The notes: generated from the letters alone by a model not told the origin. A DNA stretch of 9,625 bases from an uncultured Pseudomonadota bacterium (GCA_946479855.1 CAMLHL010000088.1:1-9625), one strand, 5' to 3'; numbered from the stretch's first letter, positions 1-7,091 are shown. A program made the numbers and translations.

Positions 1-123
1 AAATACAACTAACAAAGGAATTTCGATCCAAAAACCTTTGTGCTACTTTGCAGCGGTGGCGCCCATCTCTCCACAGATGGCTTTGTGGAAGCCGCAAAAG
101 ATTGCGAATTGCCCTGAGTCGAC
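1..123. other. Noncoding left edge with small hairpins
   Basis: No gene is supported here. Two small inverted repeats are visible. ACAAAGG (12-18) pairs with CCTTTGT (35-41) across a 16-nt loop, and CCATCT (63-68) pairs with AGATGG (75-80) across 6 nt. A competing pairing is CCACA (71-75) with TGTGG (84-88). On the minus strand they lie 3' of the DUF1857 gene and could protect or end its transcript. Neither is followed by a clear run of T, so I do not call a terminator. Confidence 0.3.
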
Positions 124-594
124 CTATTGGCGCAATTTTTCTGCCGCCAGCGCTCGGATCAGGCGGACACAATCGACATCGGACTGGTGGTAAGCCGATT
201 TTACATATTCGATATATGCCCGCTCTTCGGAATTCGGATCGGTAGCCAGTGTTGTCTGGTAGGCAAAACGCAAGAACAGGAAGGCGGGTTCCGGCTCCTC
301 GATCGTGATAGTCAGGCTGCCTCCGGGGTGGGATTCGGACGGCTGGATGTCGAAGCGCACCCAGTGTTGTTCGGCCAGCGTTACTCGGTCCTGGATCATC
401 GCAGGGCCGAAATTCAGCTCACGGAGCAGGGTATCGGCCTGGCGTTCAAGAATATTGCAGGATTCAAGGCCGGGCAGAAATGGTTGCGGATTTTCCACCC
501 GGTGCAGAAGGCCCTGCCACAGCTGGTCACGGGTTAGCGATTCGACCAGGGGATTTTCCGGGTCGTTGATTTGGATGAGGTGTTCGAAATTCAT
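124..594 (-). CDS. DUF1857/AtaL-like SRPBCC family protein
   Basis: A 156-residue protein whose opening (MNFEHLIQINDPENPLVESL) and the following L-W-x-G-L, R-x-E-N-P and F-x-P-G-L-E elements match the DUF1857 (AtaL-like) branch of the SRPBCC/START-like superfamily. These are single-domain proteins of about 150 residues built around a helix-grip fold with a hydrophobic cavity. The ligand and role of this branch are not established. It has no signal peptide or membrane segment and should be cytoplasmic. The length fits a complete protein. The ATG at 594 matches the family start. There is no Shine-Dalgarno sequence before it, only TGCCTC, and a TAACAT hexamer sits 6 nt upstream, which suggests a leaderless transcript. 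It is divergent from rsuA with 23 bp between the starts. The family call rests on recognition of the sequence, not a profile search. Confidence 0.85.
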   Translation of the reverse strand: MNFEHLIQINDPENPLVESLTRDQLWQGLLHRVENPQPFLPGLESCNILERQADTLLRELNFGPAMIQDRVTLAEQHWVRFDIQPSESHPGGSLTITIEEPEPAFLFLRFAYQTTLATDPNSEERAYIEYVKSAYHQSDVDCVRLIRALAAEKLRQ

Positions 595-600
595 GAGGCA

Positions 601-610
601 ATGTTAGCAT
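601..610. promoter_or_regulatory. Interleaved divergent -10 elements (candidate)
   Basis: The 10-bp ATGTTAGCAT lies in the 23-bp gap between two divergent start codons and is palindromic at 8 of 10 positions. Read on +, TAGCAT (605-610) ends 7 nt before the rsuA ATG. Read on -, TAACAT (606-601) ends 6 nt before the DUF1857-protein ATG. Each matches TATAAT at 4 of 6 positions, including the key T1, A2 and T6, and they share the central TA. That spacing would start transcription at or next to the A of each ATG. The -35 regions would fall inside the opposite coding sequence and are weak (TTCGAA at 583-588 for the + side). This is an inference from pattern and spacing. Confidence 0.45.
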
Positions 611-617
611 CCCGACC

Positions 618-1325
618 ATGCAACTAGAACGTATCCTCCATCATCATGGTTTCGGCACCCGCAAGGCGTGTCGCTCTCTGGTCCGGCACGAACGCGTCGC
701 GGTGAATGGCGTGCTTTGTGACGATCCCTTTGCCGAATTCGATACTGCTGACCTGGTTTTTACGGTCGACGGCATCGACTGGCCCTATGCCGAATTCGCC
801 AGCCTCCTACTGTACAAGCCGGCCGGTTATGAATGCTCGCGCAAGCCAAAGCATCACGCCAGCGTCCTCGAGTTGCTGCCGCTACCGCTACGCGAGCGTG
901 ACGTACAACCGATTGGTCGGCTCGATGAAGATACGACGGGCCTGCTGCTGATTACCGACGACGGCCAGTTGAATCACGTACTCTCCGCGGCCAAGCGCAA
1001 GGTACCGAAAGTTTATCTGGCAACCACCAAGCATCCGCTTGATCAGGCCCAGGTTGATCAGTTGCTGGCCGGCGTTCTTCTTGCCGATGAACCGGAGCCG
1101 ATTGCTGCTGCCGCTGCGGAGATTGCCGGAGAAAACCTGCTTCGCCTGACGCTGACTGAAGGCAAATACCATCAGGTCAAGCGCATGGTGGCTGCTGTCA
1201 GCAATCGAGTCGAGGCGCTGCATCGCGAGGCGGTCGGCGAATTGACGCTGCCGCCAGACCTCAAGCCAGGTGAATGGCGTTGGTTGTCGGCGGTCGACCT
1301 GCGAAAACTGGGTTATTTGAAATGA
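618..1325 (+). CDS. rsuA: 16S rRNA pseudouridine(516) synthase
   Basis: A 235-residue RsuA-type pseudouridine synthase; E. coli RsuA is 231. It isomerises a uridine (U516 in E. coli numbering) of 16S rRNA to pseudouridine during 30S assembly, in the cytoplasm. An N-terminal S4-like RNA-binding region covers roughly residues 1-50 (LERILHHHGFGTRKACRSLV, VAVNG). The catalytic domain follows, with the nucleophile Asp103 in GRLDEDTTGLLL. The later block GKYHQVKRMVAAVSNRVEALHRE is the RsuA signature that separates it from the RluB/E/F relatives. The ATG at 618 gives the normal N-terminus. No Shine-Dalgarno sequence precedes it, so the mRNA may be leaderless. Its TGA overlaps the oxyR ATG by 4 nt, so the two genes are probably co-transcribed and translationally coupled. 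Exact target specificity is inferred from the family. Confidence 0.93.
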   Translation: MQLERILHHHGFGTRKACRSLVRHERVAVNGVLCDDPFAEFDTADLVFTVDGIDWPYAEFASLLLYKPAGYECSRKPKHHASVLELLPLPLRERDVQPIGRLDEDTTGLLLITDDGQLNHVLSAAKRKVPKVYLATTKHPLDQAQVDQLLAGVLLADEPEPIAAAAAEIAGENLLRLTLTEGKYHQVKRMVAAVSNRVEALHREAVGELTLPPDLKPGEWRWLSAVDLRKLGYLK

Positions 1326-2236
1326 CCCTGACCGAAATGCGCTACGTCGTGGCCCTGGCCCGCGAACGACATTTCGGCAAGGCAGCGGAGGCTTGCCACG
1401 TTAGTCAGCCGACATTGTCAGTGGCGCTCAAGAAGGTTGAAGGGCAGATTGGTGCGCCGCTTTTTGAACGCGGTGCCAGCGATGTCCGCATCACGCCACT
1501 GGGCGAGCGGATCGTTGACCAGGCGCGGCGGGTGCTCGAAGAGGCGGTCAAGCTCGAAGAAATCGCCGAAGCCACGGGTGATCCGATGAGCGGCCAGTTG
1601 CGAGTCGGGATTATCTATACGATCGCACCTTACTTGTTGCCGCAACTGATTCCGGCTCTCAATCGCGAGGCGCCAAAAATGCCGCTTTTTCTCAAGGAAG
1701 ATTTTACCGGCAACCTGATCCCGGCCCTCAAAGCTGGAGAACTCGACGTCATCGTGATCGCGCTGCCTTTTGGCGAACCCGGCCTAGTCGCCCAGCCGGT
1801 CTATGAAGAGCCATTCCGGGTTGTGGTTCCGGCAAAGCATCCTTGGGCAGTGCGTGCTGAAGTTAGCGGAGATGAACTGGACGGACAGAACCTGCTGTTG
1901 CTCGGCCAAGGGAACTGCTTCCGCGATCAGGTGCTTGAGTCCTGTCCCCGCCTAAGTGCACCGGATGCCTTGGAACATTCCCTTGAGGGCAGTTCTCTCG
2001 AAACCATCCGCTATATGGTGGCCAGTGGCGCCGGCGTCGCGGTGATGCCGAGTACGGCTGCCGATCCCTTGATAGACAAGGAGCCGCTAGTCCGGGTGCT
2101 GCCCTTTGCCGGCACCCAGCCCAAGCGCACCGTCGGCTTGGTCTGGCGTGTTACTTTTCCCCGACCGCCGGCCATTGATGCCGTGCGTGCCGCACTGCTT
2201 TCCTGCTCATTGCCGGGAGCGACAGCGGTACGCTGA
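1322..2236 (+). CDS. oxyR: Peroxide-sensing LysR-type regulator OxyR
   Basis: A 304-residue LysR-type regulator. The N-terminal winged helix-turn-helix (about residues 1-60, with HFGKAAEACHVSQPTLS as the helix-turn-helix) is followed by the linker helix and a substrate-binding-like domain. The peroxide switch is intact: Cys199 in GQGNCFRD and Cys208 in LESC have the same numbers and 9-residue spacing as E. coli OxyR, where they form the activating disulfide. It should activate peroxide-defence genes (catalases, alkyl hydroperoxide reductase) elsewhere, as none is adjacent. An in-frame ATG at 1274 lies inside rsuA and adds 16 non-family residues. The start at 1322 restores the typical MTLTEMRYVVALA N-terminus and gives an ATGA overlap with rsuA. 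No Shine-Dalgarno sequence is seen, so translation probably relies on coupling. A parS-like palindrome begins immediately after its TGA. Confidence 0.95.
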   Translation: MTLTEMRYVVALARERHFGKAAEACHVSQPTLSVALKKVEGQIGAPLFERGASDVRITPLGERIVDQARRVLEEAVKLEEIAEATGDPMSGQLRVGIIYTIAPYLLPQLIPALNREAPKMPLFLKEDFTGNLIPALKAGELDVIVIALPFGEPGLVAQPVYEEPFRVVVPAKHPWAVRAEVSGDELDGQNLLLLGQGNCFRDQVLESCPRLSAPDALEHSLEGSSLETIRYMVASGAGVAVMPSTAADPLIDKEPLVRVLPFAGTQPKRTVGLVWRVTFPRPPAIDAVRAALLSCSLPGATAVR

Positions 2237-2252
2237 GGTTTCACGTGGAACG
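2237..2252. other. parS: Candidate parS centromere site (ParB binding)
   Basis: The sequence at 2238-2251, GTTTCACGTGGAAC, fits the core GTTNCACGTGNAAC of the bacterial chromosomal parS consensus TGTTNCACGTGNAACA at every defined core position. Only the outer bases differ: G for T at position 1 and G for A at position 16. The half-sites, GTTTCAC and the complement of GTGGAAC, are both variants found in known parS sites. It begins one base after the oxyR stop, in noncoding DNA. parS sites usually cluster near the replication origin and nucleate ParB for chromosome segregation. Binding by ParB is inferred from the match; no parA or parB gene is in the window. Confidence 0.75.
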
Positions 2253-2304
2253 ACCTGCCGGGCTAACGCAACTTTAGACGAGCATTACTAATTCGCAGCC
2301 CCAC

Positions 2305-2343
2305 AAAAAAAGCCCTCGGGATTACGTCCCCGAGGGCTTTTTT
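2305..2343. terminator. Bidirectional rho-independent terminator
   Basis: A perfect 9-bp GC-rich stem, GCCCTCGGG (2312-2320) with CCCGAGGGC (2329-2337), closes an 8-nt loop. It is flanked by seven A (2305-2311) and six T (2338-2343), which also pair. The symmetry serves both strands: it ends the rsuA-oxyR transcript on + and the topB transcript on -, whose stop codon is only about 18 bp away. Confidence 0.95.
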
Positions 2344-2360
2344 GACTGTTTAGGAGCAGA

Positions 2361-4886
2361 TCAACTTTCGGCGTCAGCCTTTTTTTTGGCGGGTGCTTTC
2401 GGCTTGGCCACTTTCTTTTCGAACTCGAAGCCGACCTTCCCGCCCTGCGCGACCAAATAGGCCGAGAATTTGCGGCGCGTACGGTTGGAAACGAATTCCT
2501 TGAGCAGATCGGTCTTCCCCTCGGCCAGCAATTTTTTCATCTGCAGCGCATCGATAGGTTGTTGCAGGATGATCTTGCCGGAGCGGAAATCGCAGGTTTT
2601 GGTCGGGCCGACCGACTTTTCGCAGACATAGGACGTGCCATGCTCGAACACGTCGGAAGTACACTTCGGACATTTGCCGAGGCTTTCCTGGTCGGAGAAA
2701 TCAACCGGTTCAGCATCGGCGGCATCGGCCTTGTCCTGGCCGAAGTCGAATTCGGGCTGTAACTCGGCATTCAACTTGATAGCGGCGGCGAAGGTGCGGC
2801 CCATCTTATTGCGGAAGCCGGTTAGCGGGCCAACCTGTTTTTCAGTCAGCAGGGTCTCGATTTCCGCTGGCTCATACTGGCGGCCGGCGACGATTTTCCA
2901 CAGCGCGTAGTCGCAACTGCCGCACTGGAATTTCTTGTAGGTTTCGCGGATCTGGCCGCCACATTTCGGGCAGGGGGCTGCCAGTACGCCGAAATCGCCG
3001 GGAATGGTGTCGGCTTCGTACTGCTTGGCACGTTCGACCATGTGGCGGGTCATCTCGGCGATCTCGCGCATGAATTCCTCGCGTGTGAATTCGCCTTTCT
3101 CGATGCGGCCGAGTTTCCACTCCCAGTCGCCGGTCAACTCGGGCTGGGTCAGTTCGTTGATGCCGAGGCCGTTGAGCAGCGTCATCAGCGTGAAGGCCTT
3201 GGCGGTCGGGATCAATTCCCGGCCTTCACGGTGCATGTACTGCTCACCGATCAGGTTTTCGATGATTTGGGCGCGGGTGGCCGGCGTACCGAGGCCGCGA
3301 CCGGCCATCGCTGCTTTCAACTCCTCGTCATCGACCATCTTGCCGGCGCCTTCCATGGCGGAGAGCAGGGTGGCTTCCGAGTAGCGGGGGGGCGGCCGTG
3401 TTTCGTTGGCCTTGACGGTGACTTCCTCGGTCTTGACCTTTTCCTTGGCGTCGACCGCCACAAGATTGCCTTCGTCCCCGTCCTGGCCTTCCTTGCCATA
3501 GACGGCCAGCCAGCCCGGATTGACCAGCACCTTGCCCTCGGTCTTGAAGGGCTGGCCTTCGACGCGAGTGATGCGGGTGGTCACCATGTATTCGGCGGCC
3601 GGGAAAAAGACGGACAGGAAGCGCCGGACGACGAAGTCATAGAGCTTCTGCTCCAACTCATTCAGGTGCTTGGGCGCCTGCGGCGTCGGGATGATGGCGA
3701 AGTGGTCGCTGATCTTGGCATTGTTGAAGATCCGCTTGTTCGGCAGCACCCAGTTGCGCGCCAGGATCTGGTGGGCGAACGGCGAATAGCGGGCGAGCAG
3801 CACTTCGTCGTGACCCTTGCCGGCGCCTTCGCCGGTCAGGATGGTCAGGGTTTCCTTGACCGTCGGCAGGTAATCCTCCGGCAGGCAGCGTGAGTCGGTC
3901 CGCGGGTAGGTCAGGACCTTGTGCTTCTCGTAGAGAGCCTGGGCCAGCGACAGCGTGGTCTTGGCCGAGAAGCCGAAGCGAGCGTTCGCTTCGCGCTGCA
4001 GGGTTGTCAAATCGAAGAGAGCCGGCGAAAGGCGCGTCTCCGGTTTGGCTTCTTCGCTGACTTCACCGGGCTTGCCCAGCGTGGCGGCACGGATGGCCTC
4101 GGCACGCTGGCTATCCCACAGGCGATCGGCGCGGGCGTGTTCGTCCTCATCCTTGCCTTTGTAGGCTTCGTCGAACCACTTGCCCTTGTAGGAACCGGCC
4201 TTGGCCGAGAATTCGGCTTCGACTTCCCAGTAGGCGCGCGGTTTGAATTCACGGATCTTGCGTTCGCGCTCGACGACGATGGCCAGCGTCGGCGTCTGGA
4301 CGCGGCCGACGGTGGTCAGGTGGAAGCCGCCGGTCTTTGAATTGAAGGCGGTCATTGCCCGGGTACCGTTGATCCCGACCAGCCAGTCCGATTCGGAACG
4401 GCAGACGGCAGCATCGCCGAGACCTTCCATCTCGCGGCCGGGGCGTAGGCGGGCGAAGCCGTCGCGGATGGCGCCCTGGGTCATCGATTGCAGCCACAGG
4501 CGCTGCACCGGCTTGCCGGATTTGGCGTTCTGGGCAATGTAATTGAAGATCAGTTCGCCCTCGCGTCCCGCGTCACAGGCATTGACCAGCGTATCGACAT
4601 CCTTGCGCTTGATCAGTTTGTTCAGCACCTTGAGGCGCGATTCTGTTTTTTCGATCGGCTTCAGGGCGAAGTGCGGCGGAATGACCGGCAGATGGGCGAA
4701 GGACCATTTGCCGCGCTTGACCTCGAATTCCTCGGGACAGGCCAGTTCGAGCAGGTGACCGACGGCCGAAGAAAGCACGAAGTCTTCGCTTTCGAAGTAG
4801 TCGTCGTGTTTGGTAAAGCCCCCCAGCGCTCGCGCGATATCGGCGGCGACAGAAGGTTTTTCGGCAATGATCAGCTTTTTGGACAT
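2361..4886 (-). CDS. topB: DNA topoisomerase III (type IA)
   Basis: An 841-residue type IA topoisomerase, which cuts one DNA strand through a 5'-phosphotyrosine link to decatenate or relax DNA. The Toprim domain (about 1-150) has Glu9 in IIAEKPS and the metal motif NACDAGREGE (Asp105, Gly107, Glu109). The catalytic tyrosine is Tyr327 in LTYPRTDSR; E. coli TopB uses Tyr328. GLGTPATRA is the expected later core motif. The C-terminus is extended relative to E. coli TopB (653 residues): one four-cysteine zinc finger at Cys639, 642, 655 and 658, another at Cys739, 742, 755 and 765, then a lysine-rich tail. I chose the ATG at 4886 because MSKKLIIAEKPS is the family N-terminus and CAGG lies just upstream. 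The in-frame ATG at 4913 adds nine unrelated residues. It is last in the LysM-dprA-topB run and ends at the shared terminator. Confidence 0.95.
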   Translation of the reverse strand: MSKKLIIAEKPSVAADIARALGGFTKHDDYFESEDFVLSSAVGHLLELACPEEFEVKRGKWSFAHLPVIPPHFALKPIEKTESRLKVLNKLIKRKDVDTLVNACDAGREGELIFNYIAQNAKSGKPVQRLWLQSMTQGAIRDGFARLRPGREMEGLGDAAVCRSESDWLVGINGTRAMTAFNSKTGGFHLTTVGRVQTPTLAIVVERERKIREFKPRAYWEVEAEFSAKAGSYKGKWFDEAYKGKDEDEHARADRLWDSQRAEAIRAATLGKPGEVSEEAKPETRLSPALFDLTTLQREANARFGFSAKTTLSLAQALYEKHKVLTYPRTDSRCLPEDYLPTVKETLTILTGEGAGKGHDEVLLARYSPFAHQILARNWVLPNKRIFNNAKISDHFAIIPTPQAPKHLNELEQKLYDFVVRRFLSVFFPAAEYMVTTRITRVEGQPFKTEGKVLVNPGWLAVYGKEGQDGDEGNLVAVDAKEKVKTEEVTVKANETRPPPRYSEATLLSAMEGAGKMVDDEELKAAMAGRGLGTPATRAQIIENLIGEQYMHREGRELIPTAKAFTLMTLLNGLGINELTQPELTGDWEWKLGRIEKGEFTREEFMREIAEMTRHMVERAKQYEADTIPGDFGVLAAPCPKCGGQIRETYKKFQCGSCDYALWKIVAGRQYEPAEIETLLTEKQVGPLTGFRNKMGRTFAAAIKLNAELQPEFDFGQDKADAADAEPVDFSDQESLGKCPKCTSDVFEHGTSYVCEKSVGPTKTCDFRSGKIILQQPIDALQMKKLLAEGKTDLLKEFVSNRTRRKFSAYLVAQGGKVGFEFEKKVAKPKAPAKKKADAES

Positions 4887-4903
4887 GTTTTGGCCTGTTG
4901 GGT

Positions 4904-4965
4904 GCCGGGGCATGATAAGTGCCCGGCGCTCGGCTTGGCAAGCCGTCTATATAGATAGGTATCTA
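4904..4965 (-). repeat. Hairpins and AT palindromes at dprA-topB junction
   Basis: Between the dprA stop and the topB start, four symmetric elements crowd together. GCCGGG (4904-4909) pairs with CCCGGC (4922-4927), extended inward by CAT/GTG past a bulged G. CGGCTT (4931-4936) pairs with AAGCCG (4940-4945) over a 3-nt loop. TCTATATAGA (4946-4955) is a perfect 10-bp palindrome. TAGATA (4952-4957) pairs with TATCTA (4960-4965), which runs into the dprA stop codon. None is followed by a T-run on the minus strand, so they are not classical terminators. They may be an mRNA processing or stability site, or an AT-rich internal promoter for topB. Confidence 0.5.
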
Positions 4966-6042
4966 GTTGAGTCGTTGGTAGCGGTTGCCGGAGAGGGGAG
5001 CAATGTGGCCGCCAAGCTCCAGCATCAGCAGTTCGGGCAATAACTGCTCGGCGCTTAAGCCGGTACGCAGAGCGAGCTCGTCGAGATTGCAGGGGTCGTG
5101 GCCAAGGGCTGTAAGAATGGGTTGATCGGCGAACTCTGTCGAAATGGGATCGGCGCAGGGTGGTTGAGGAAGGCTGCCCAATTCCTCCAGGATATCGGCT
5201 GCGGTCTCGACCAGTTTGGCCCCCTGCTTGATCAGCTTGTGACAGCCGCGGGCAACGGGTGAATGGATGGAACCGGGAATGGCAAACACTTCGCGCCCCT
5301 GTTCGGCCGCCAGCCGTGCAGTGATCAGCGAGCCACTTTCCGGGGCGGCTTCGACAACCACCACGCCCAGCGAGAGTCCGGAAATGATCCGGTTGCGCCG
5401 GGGAAAATTTGATGCGAGGGCCGGTGTGCCGAGCGGAAATTCGGACACGATGGCTCCGCGTTCGGCGATGGCCATGGCCAGTTCCTTGTTGCGGGCGGGA
5501 TAGAGGCGGTCGGCCCCGGTACCGATCACCGCGATGGTTTCCCCATCTGCCAGCAGTGCGCCATGGTGGGCGGCTGCATCAATGCCCAGAGCCAGGCCGC
5601 TGATTATGCACAGACCCTGGCCGGCCAAGGTCCGGGCGAAACTCTCGGCAGTTTGCACACCCAAGGGGGTCGCATTGCGGCTGCCCACCATGGCCAAGCC
5701 GCGCTTCCGGAGCAGGGCGGGATTGCCGCGGACGTAGAGCAGGCTGGGCGGATCGGGGATTTCGAGCAGGGCTTGTGGGTAGCCGTCATCGGCGAGGGTC
5801 AGGATATGTTGCCCAGGTTGCTTGGCCCAAGCGATGCTACGGTCCACTGCTTCGGAAGGGTCAAAATCGAAAAGCAGTTCGGCGCGCTCGCCAATGACGC
5901 TGCGTGTGGCCAGACGACCAGCCGCGAAAACTGCTTCGGGTAAACCGAAAGCGGCGAGAAGCTTTCTTTGCGTCTCGCCGCCGATACCGGGGATCAGGGT
6001 CAGCCGCAACCAGGCGGCCAGCCCTTCAAGATTGTCGGTCAC
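4963..6042 (-). CDS. dprA: DNA-processing protein DprA (Smf)
   Basis: A 359-residue DprA, near the usual family length. It binds incoming single-stranded DNA during natural transformation and loads RecA on it. The N-terminal helix-hairpin-helix/SAM-like part includes LIPGIGGETQRKLLAAFG (about 16-33). The Rossmann-like DprA core runs from about residue 77 to 290, with MVGSRNATPLG at 118, SGLALGIDAAAH, GTGADRLYP, SEFPLG, NFPRRNRIISGLS and ESGSLITARLAAEQGREVFAIPG. A C-terminal winged-helix-like region (about 300-359) is present. The start is GTG at 6042, overlapping the upstream LysM-protein stop as GTGA, so translation is probably coupled. No good Shine-Dalgarno sequence is seen. An intact dprA fits competence or general recombination, but many non-competent bacteria keep it. 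Confidence 0.95.
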   Translation of the reverse strand: MTDNLEGLAAWLRLTLIPGIGGETQRKLLAAFGLPEAVFAAGRLATRSVIGERAELLFDFDPSEAVDRSIAWAKQPGQHILTLADDGYPQALLEIPDPPSLLYVRGNPALLRKRGLAMVGSRNATPLGVQTAESFARTLAGQGLCIISGLALGIDAAAHHGALLADGETIAVIGTGADRLYPARNKELAMAIAERGAIVSEFPLGTPALASNFPRRNRIISGLSLGVVVVEAAPESGSLITARLAAEQGREVFAIPGSIHSPVARGCHKLIKQGAKLVETAADILEELGSLPQPPCADPISTEFADQPILTALGHDPCNLDELALRTGLSAEQLLPELLMLELGGHIAPLSGNRYQRLN

Positions 6043-7070
6043 GGGTTTCTGGCCGAGTCCCCGACGATGACCGATTTCGACGAATCGACAACCAGAGCGT
6101 AGGCTACGCGGTCGAAGACGCGGAAAACGAAGGCCAGACCATAGCGTTCTTCCGGAACCTGGGTCAGGGCGCGGCGGCCATCCGCATCGACGCTGGCCGA
6201 AACACGGTTACGGAACAACGCAACGACATGGCCGATTTCCAGGCCGTCGTTTTTGCCGCGGCTCAGCGCGACGACCGAACTGGGGCCGCCCTCATTGACG
6301 CCGCCGTAGATCGAGACGACCTTGGCCGATACTGCCTGGTCCGGACGGTGCGGGACATAGGAAAGAATGGCTGGCAGCGGGGCGGGGAGCAGGCGGTCGC
6401 CGCGACCGATTTCTTCCTTGGCCAGCGTGACACGCAGGCTGGCTGGCTCGCCCGGCTTGACCAGACGGGCGTTTCCGAGGAAGAAGGCTTCGTAGGCAAT
6501 GATTTCGCCGGTATCGGGATCCTTGAGCGGCTTGCCCTGGCGGAAGATGTTCCATTTTTCGACGCTGGCATCCGGAATCCCGCTGGCGTAGAAGGAGTCG
6601 CTGCTGCCGACCATCATGCGGTCTTCTTCGGTGGCAACAATCATGACAGGACTGTTCTGATCGTTGCTTTCAACGATCAGCGGCTGCGAAATGAACGGTT
6701 CGATGGCATTGGGTGGGATGCTCGGGATCACCTGCTGCACCGGCGTGCTATAGACCGTCGGCTGGGCCTTGCCGTCCTGGCCGGTGACCCGCTTGGCCAT
6801 CTTGAGGCGCGGCGAACCGCTCGACATGTCAAGCACGATGATGTCACCCGGATAGATCCAGTGTGGGTTCTTGATTTGTTCCCTGTTCATTTGCCAGATT
6901 TCCGGCCAGCGCCACGGCTGCTTCAGGAACTTTCCGGAAATACCCCACAGGGTGTCGCCCTTGACGACGATGTGGCGGTCCGGCGGGTTGTCGACGAGCT
7001 TGAGCGGCTCGGCGGCCGATGCGCAGACGGCCGTCACGGCCAGGATGAGCGCGGATATAATGCGAACCAT
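6039..7070 (-). CDS. Secreted LysM-domain protein
   Basis: A 343-residue protein from the ATG at 7070. It has a signal peptide, MVRIISALILAVTAVCASAA, with probable cleavage after residue 20. One LysM peptidoglycan-binding domain follows at about 33-80 (HIVVKGDTLWGISGKFL, then NPHWIYPGDIIVL). The rest, about 260 residues, is not a domain I can name and shows no catalytic motif. It should act in the periplasm, bound to the cell wall. LysM proteins of this type sit next to dprA in related betaproteobacteria, but their role is unknown to me. GAGG 8 nt before the ATG, plus the signal peptide, decide this start. The frame stays open to 7172, but that extension would bury the signal peptide. It leads the LysM-dprA-topB run and is divergent from def. 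Confidence 0.88.
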   Translation of the reverse strand: MVRIISALILAVTAVCASAAEPLKLVDNPPDRHIVVKGDTLWGISGKFLKQPWRWPEIWQMNREQIKNPHWIYPGDIIVLDMSSGSPRLKMAKRVTGQDGKAQPTVYSTPVQQVIPSIPPNAIEPFISQPLIVESNDQNSPVMIVATEEDRMMVGSSDSFYASGIPDASVEKWNIFRQGKPLKDPDTGEIIAYEAFFLGNARLVKPGEPASLRVTLAKEEIGRGDRLLPAPLPAILSYVPHRPDQAVSAKVVSIYGGVNEGGPSSVVALSRGKNDGLEIGHVVALFRNRVSASVDADGRRALTQVPEERYGLAFVFRVFDRVAYALVVDSSKSVIVGDSARNP

Positions 7071-7078
7071 AGTCGTAA

Positions 7079-7082
7079 CCTC
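7079..7082 (-). promoter_or_regulatory. Ribosome binding site of the LysM gene
   Basis: GAGG on the minus strand lies 8 nt before the ATG at 7070. It decides between this start and three upstream in-frame ATG codons (7172, 7145, 7121), and it is the one that exposes a normal signal peptide. Confidence 0.7.
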
Positions 7083-7091
7083 ACGTGCCGG

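Noticed and set aside
43..123. In-frame open extension of 26 codons after the TAG of the DUF1857 gene
   Set aside because: An open run this short is common by chance, and the protein already has full family length.
1274..1321. Upstream in-frame start for oxyR
   Set aside because: It lies inside rsuA and adds 16 residues foreign to the OxyR N-terminus; the start at 1322 also places the cysteines at 199 and 208.
2894..2902. TTTTCCACA, one mismatch from a DnaA box
   Set aside because: A single imperfect copy inside topB with no cluster; expected by chance.
3042..3893. A 283-codon open frame on + inside topB
   Set aside because: It is antisense to a well-supported topoisomerase and has no family features.
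4887..4913. Upstream ATG for topB
   Set aside because: It adds nine unrelated residues before the conserved MSKKLIIAEKPS and falls in a hairpin.
7082..7087. A second CACGTG core, possible parS
   Set aside because: The flanking bases (ACCT before, CCGG after) do not fit GTTN/NAAC.
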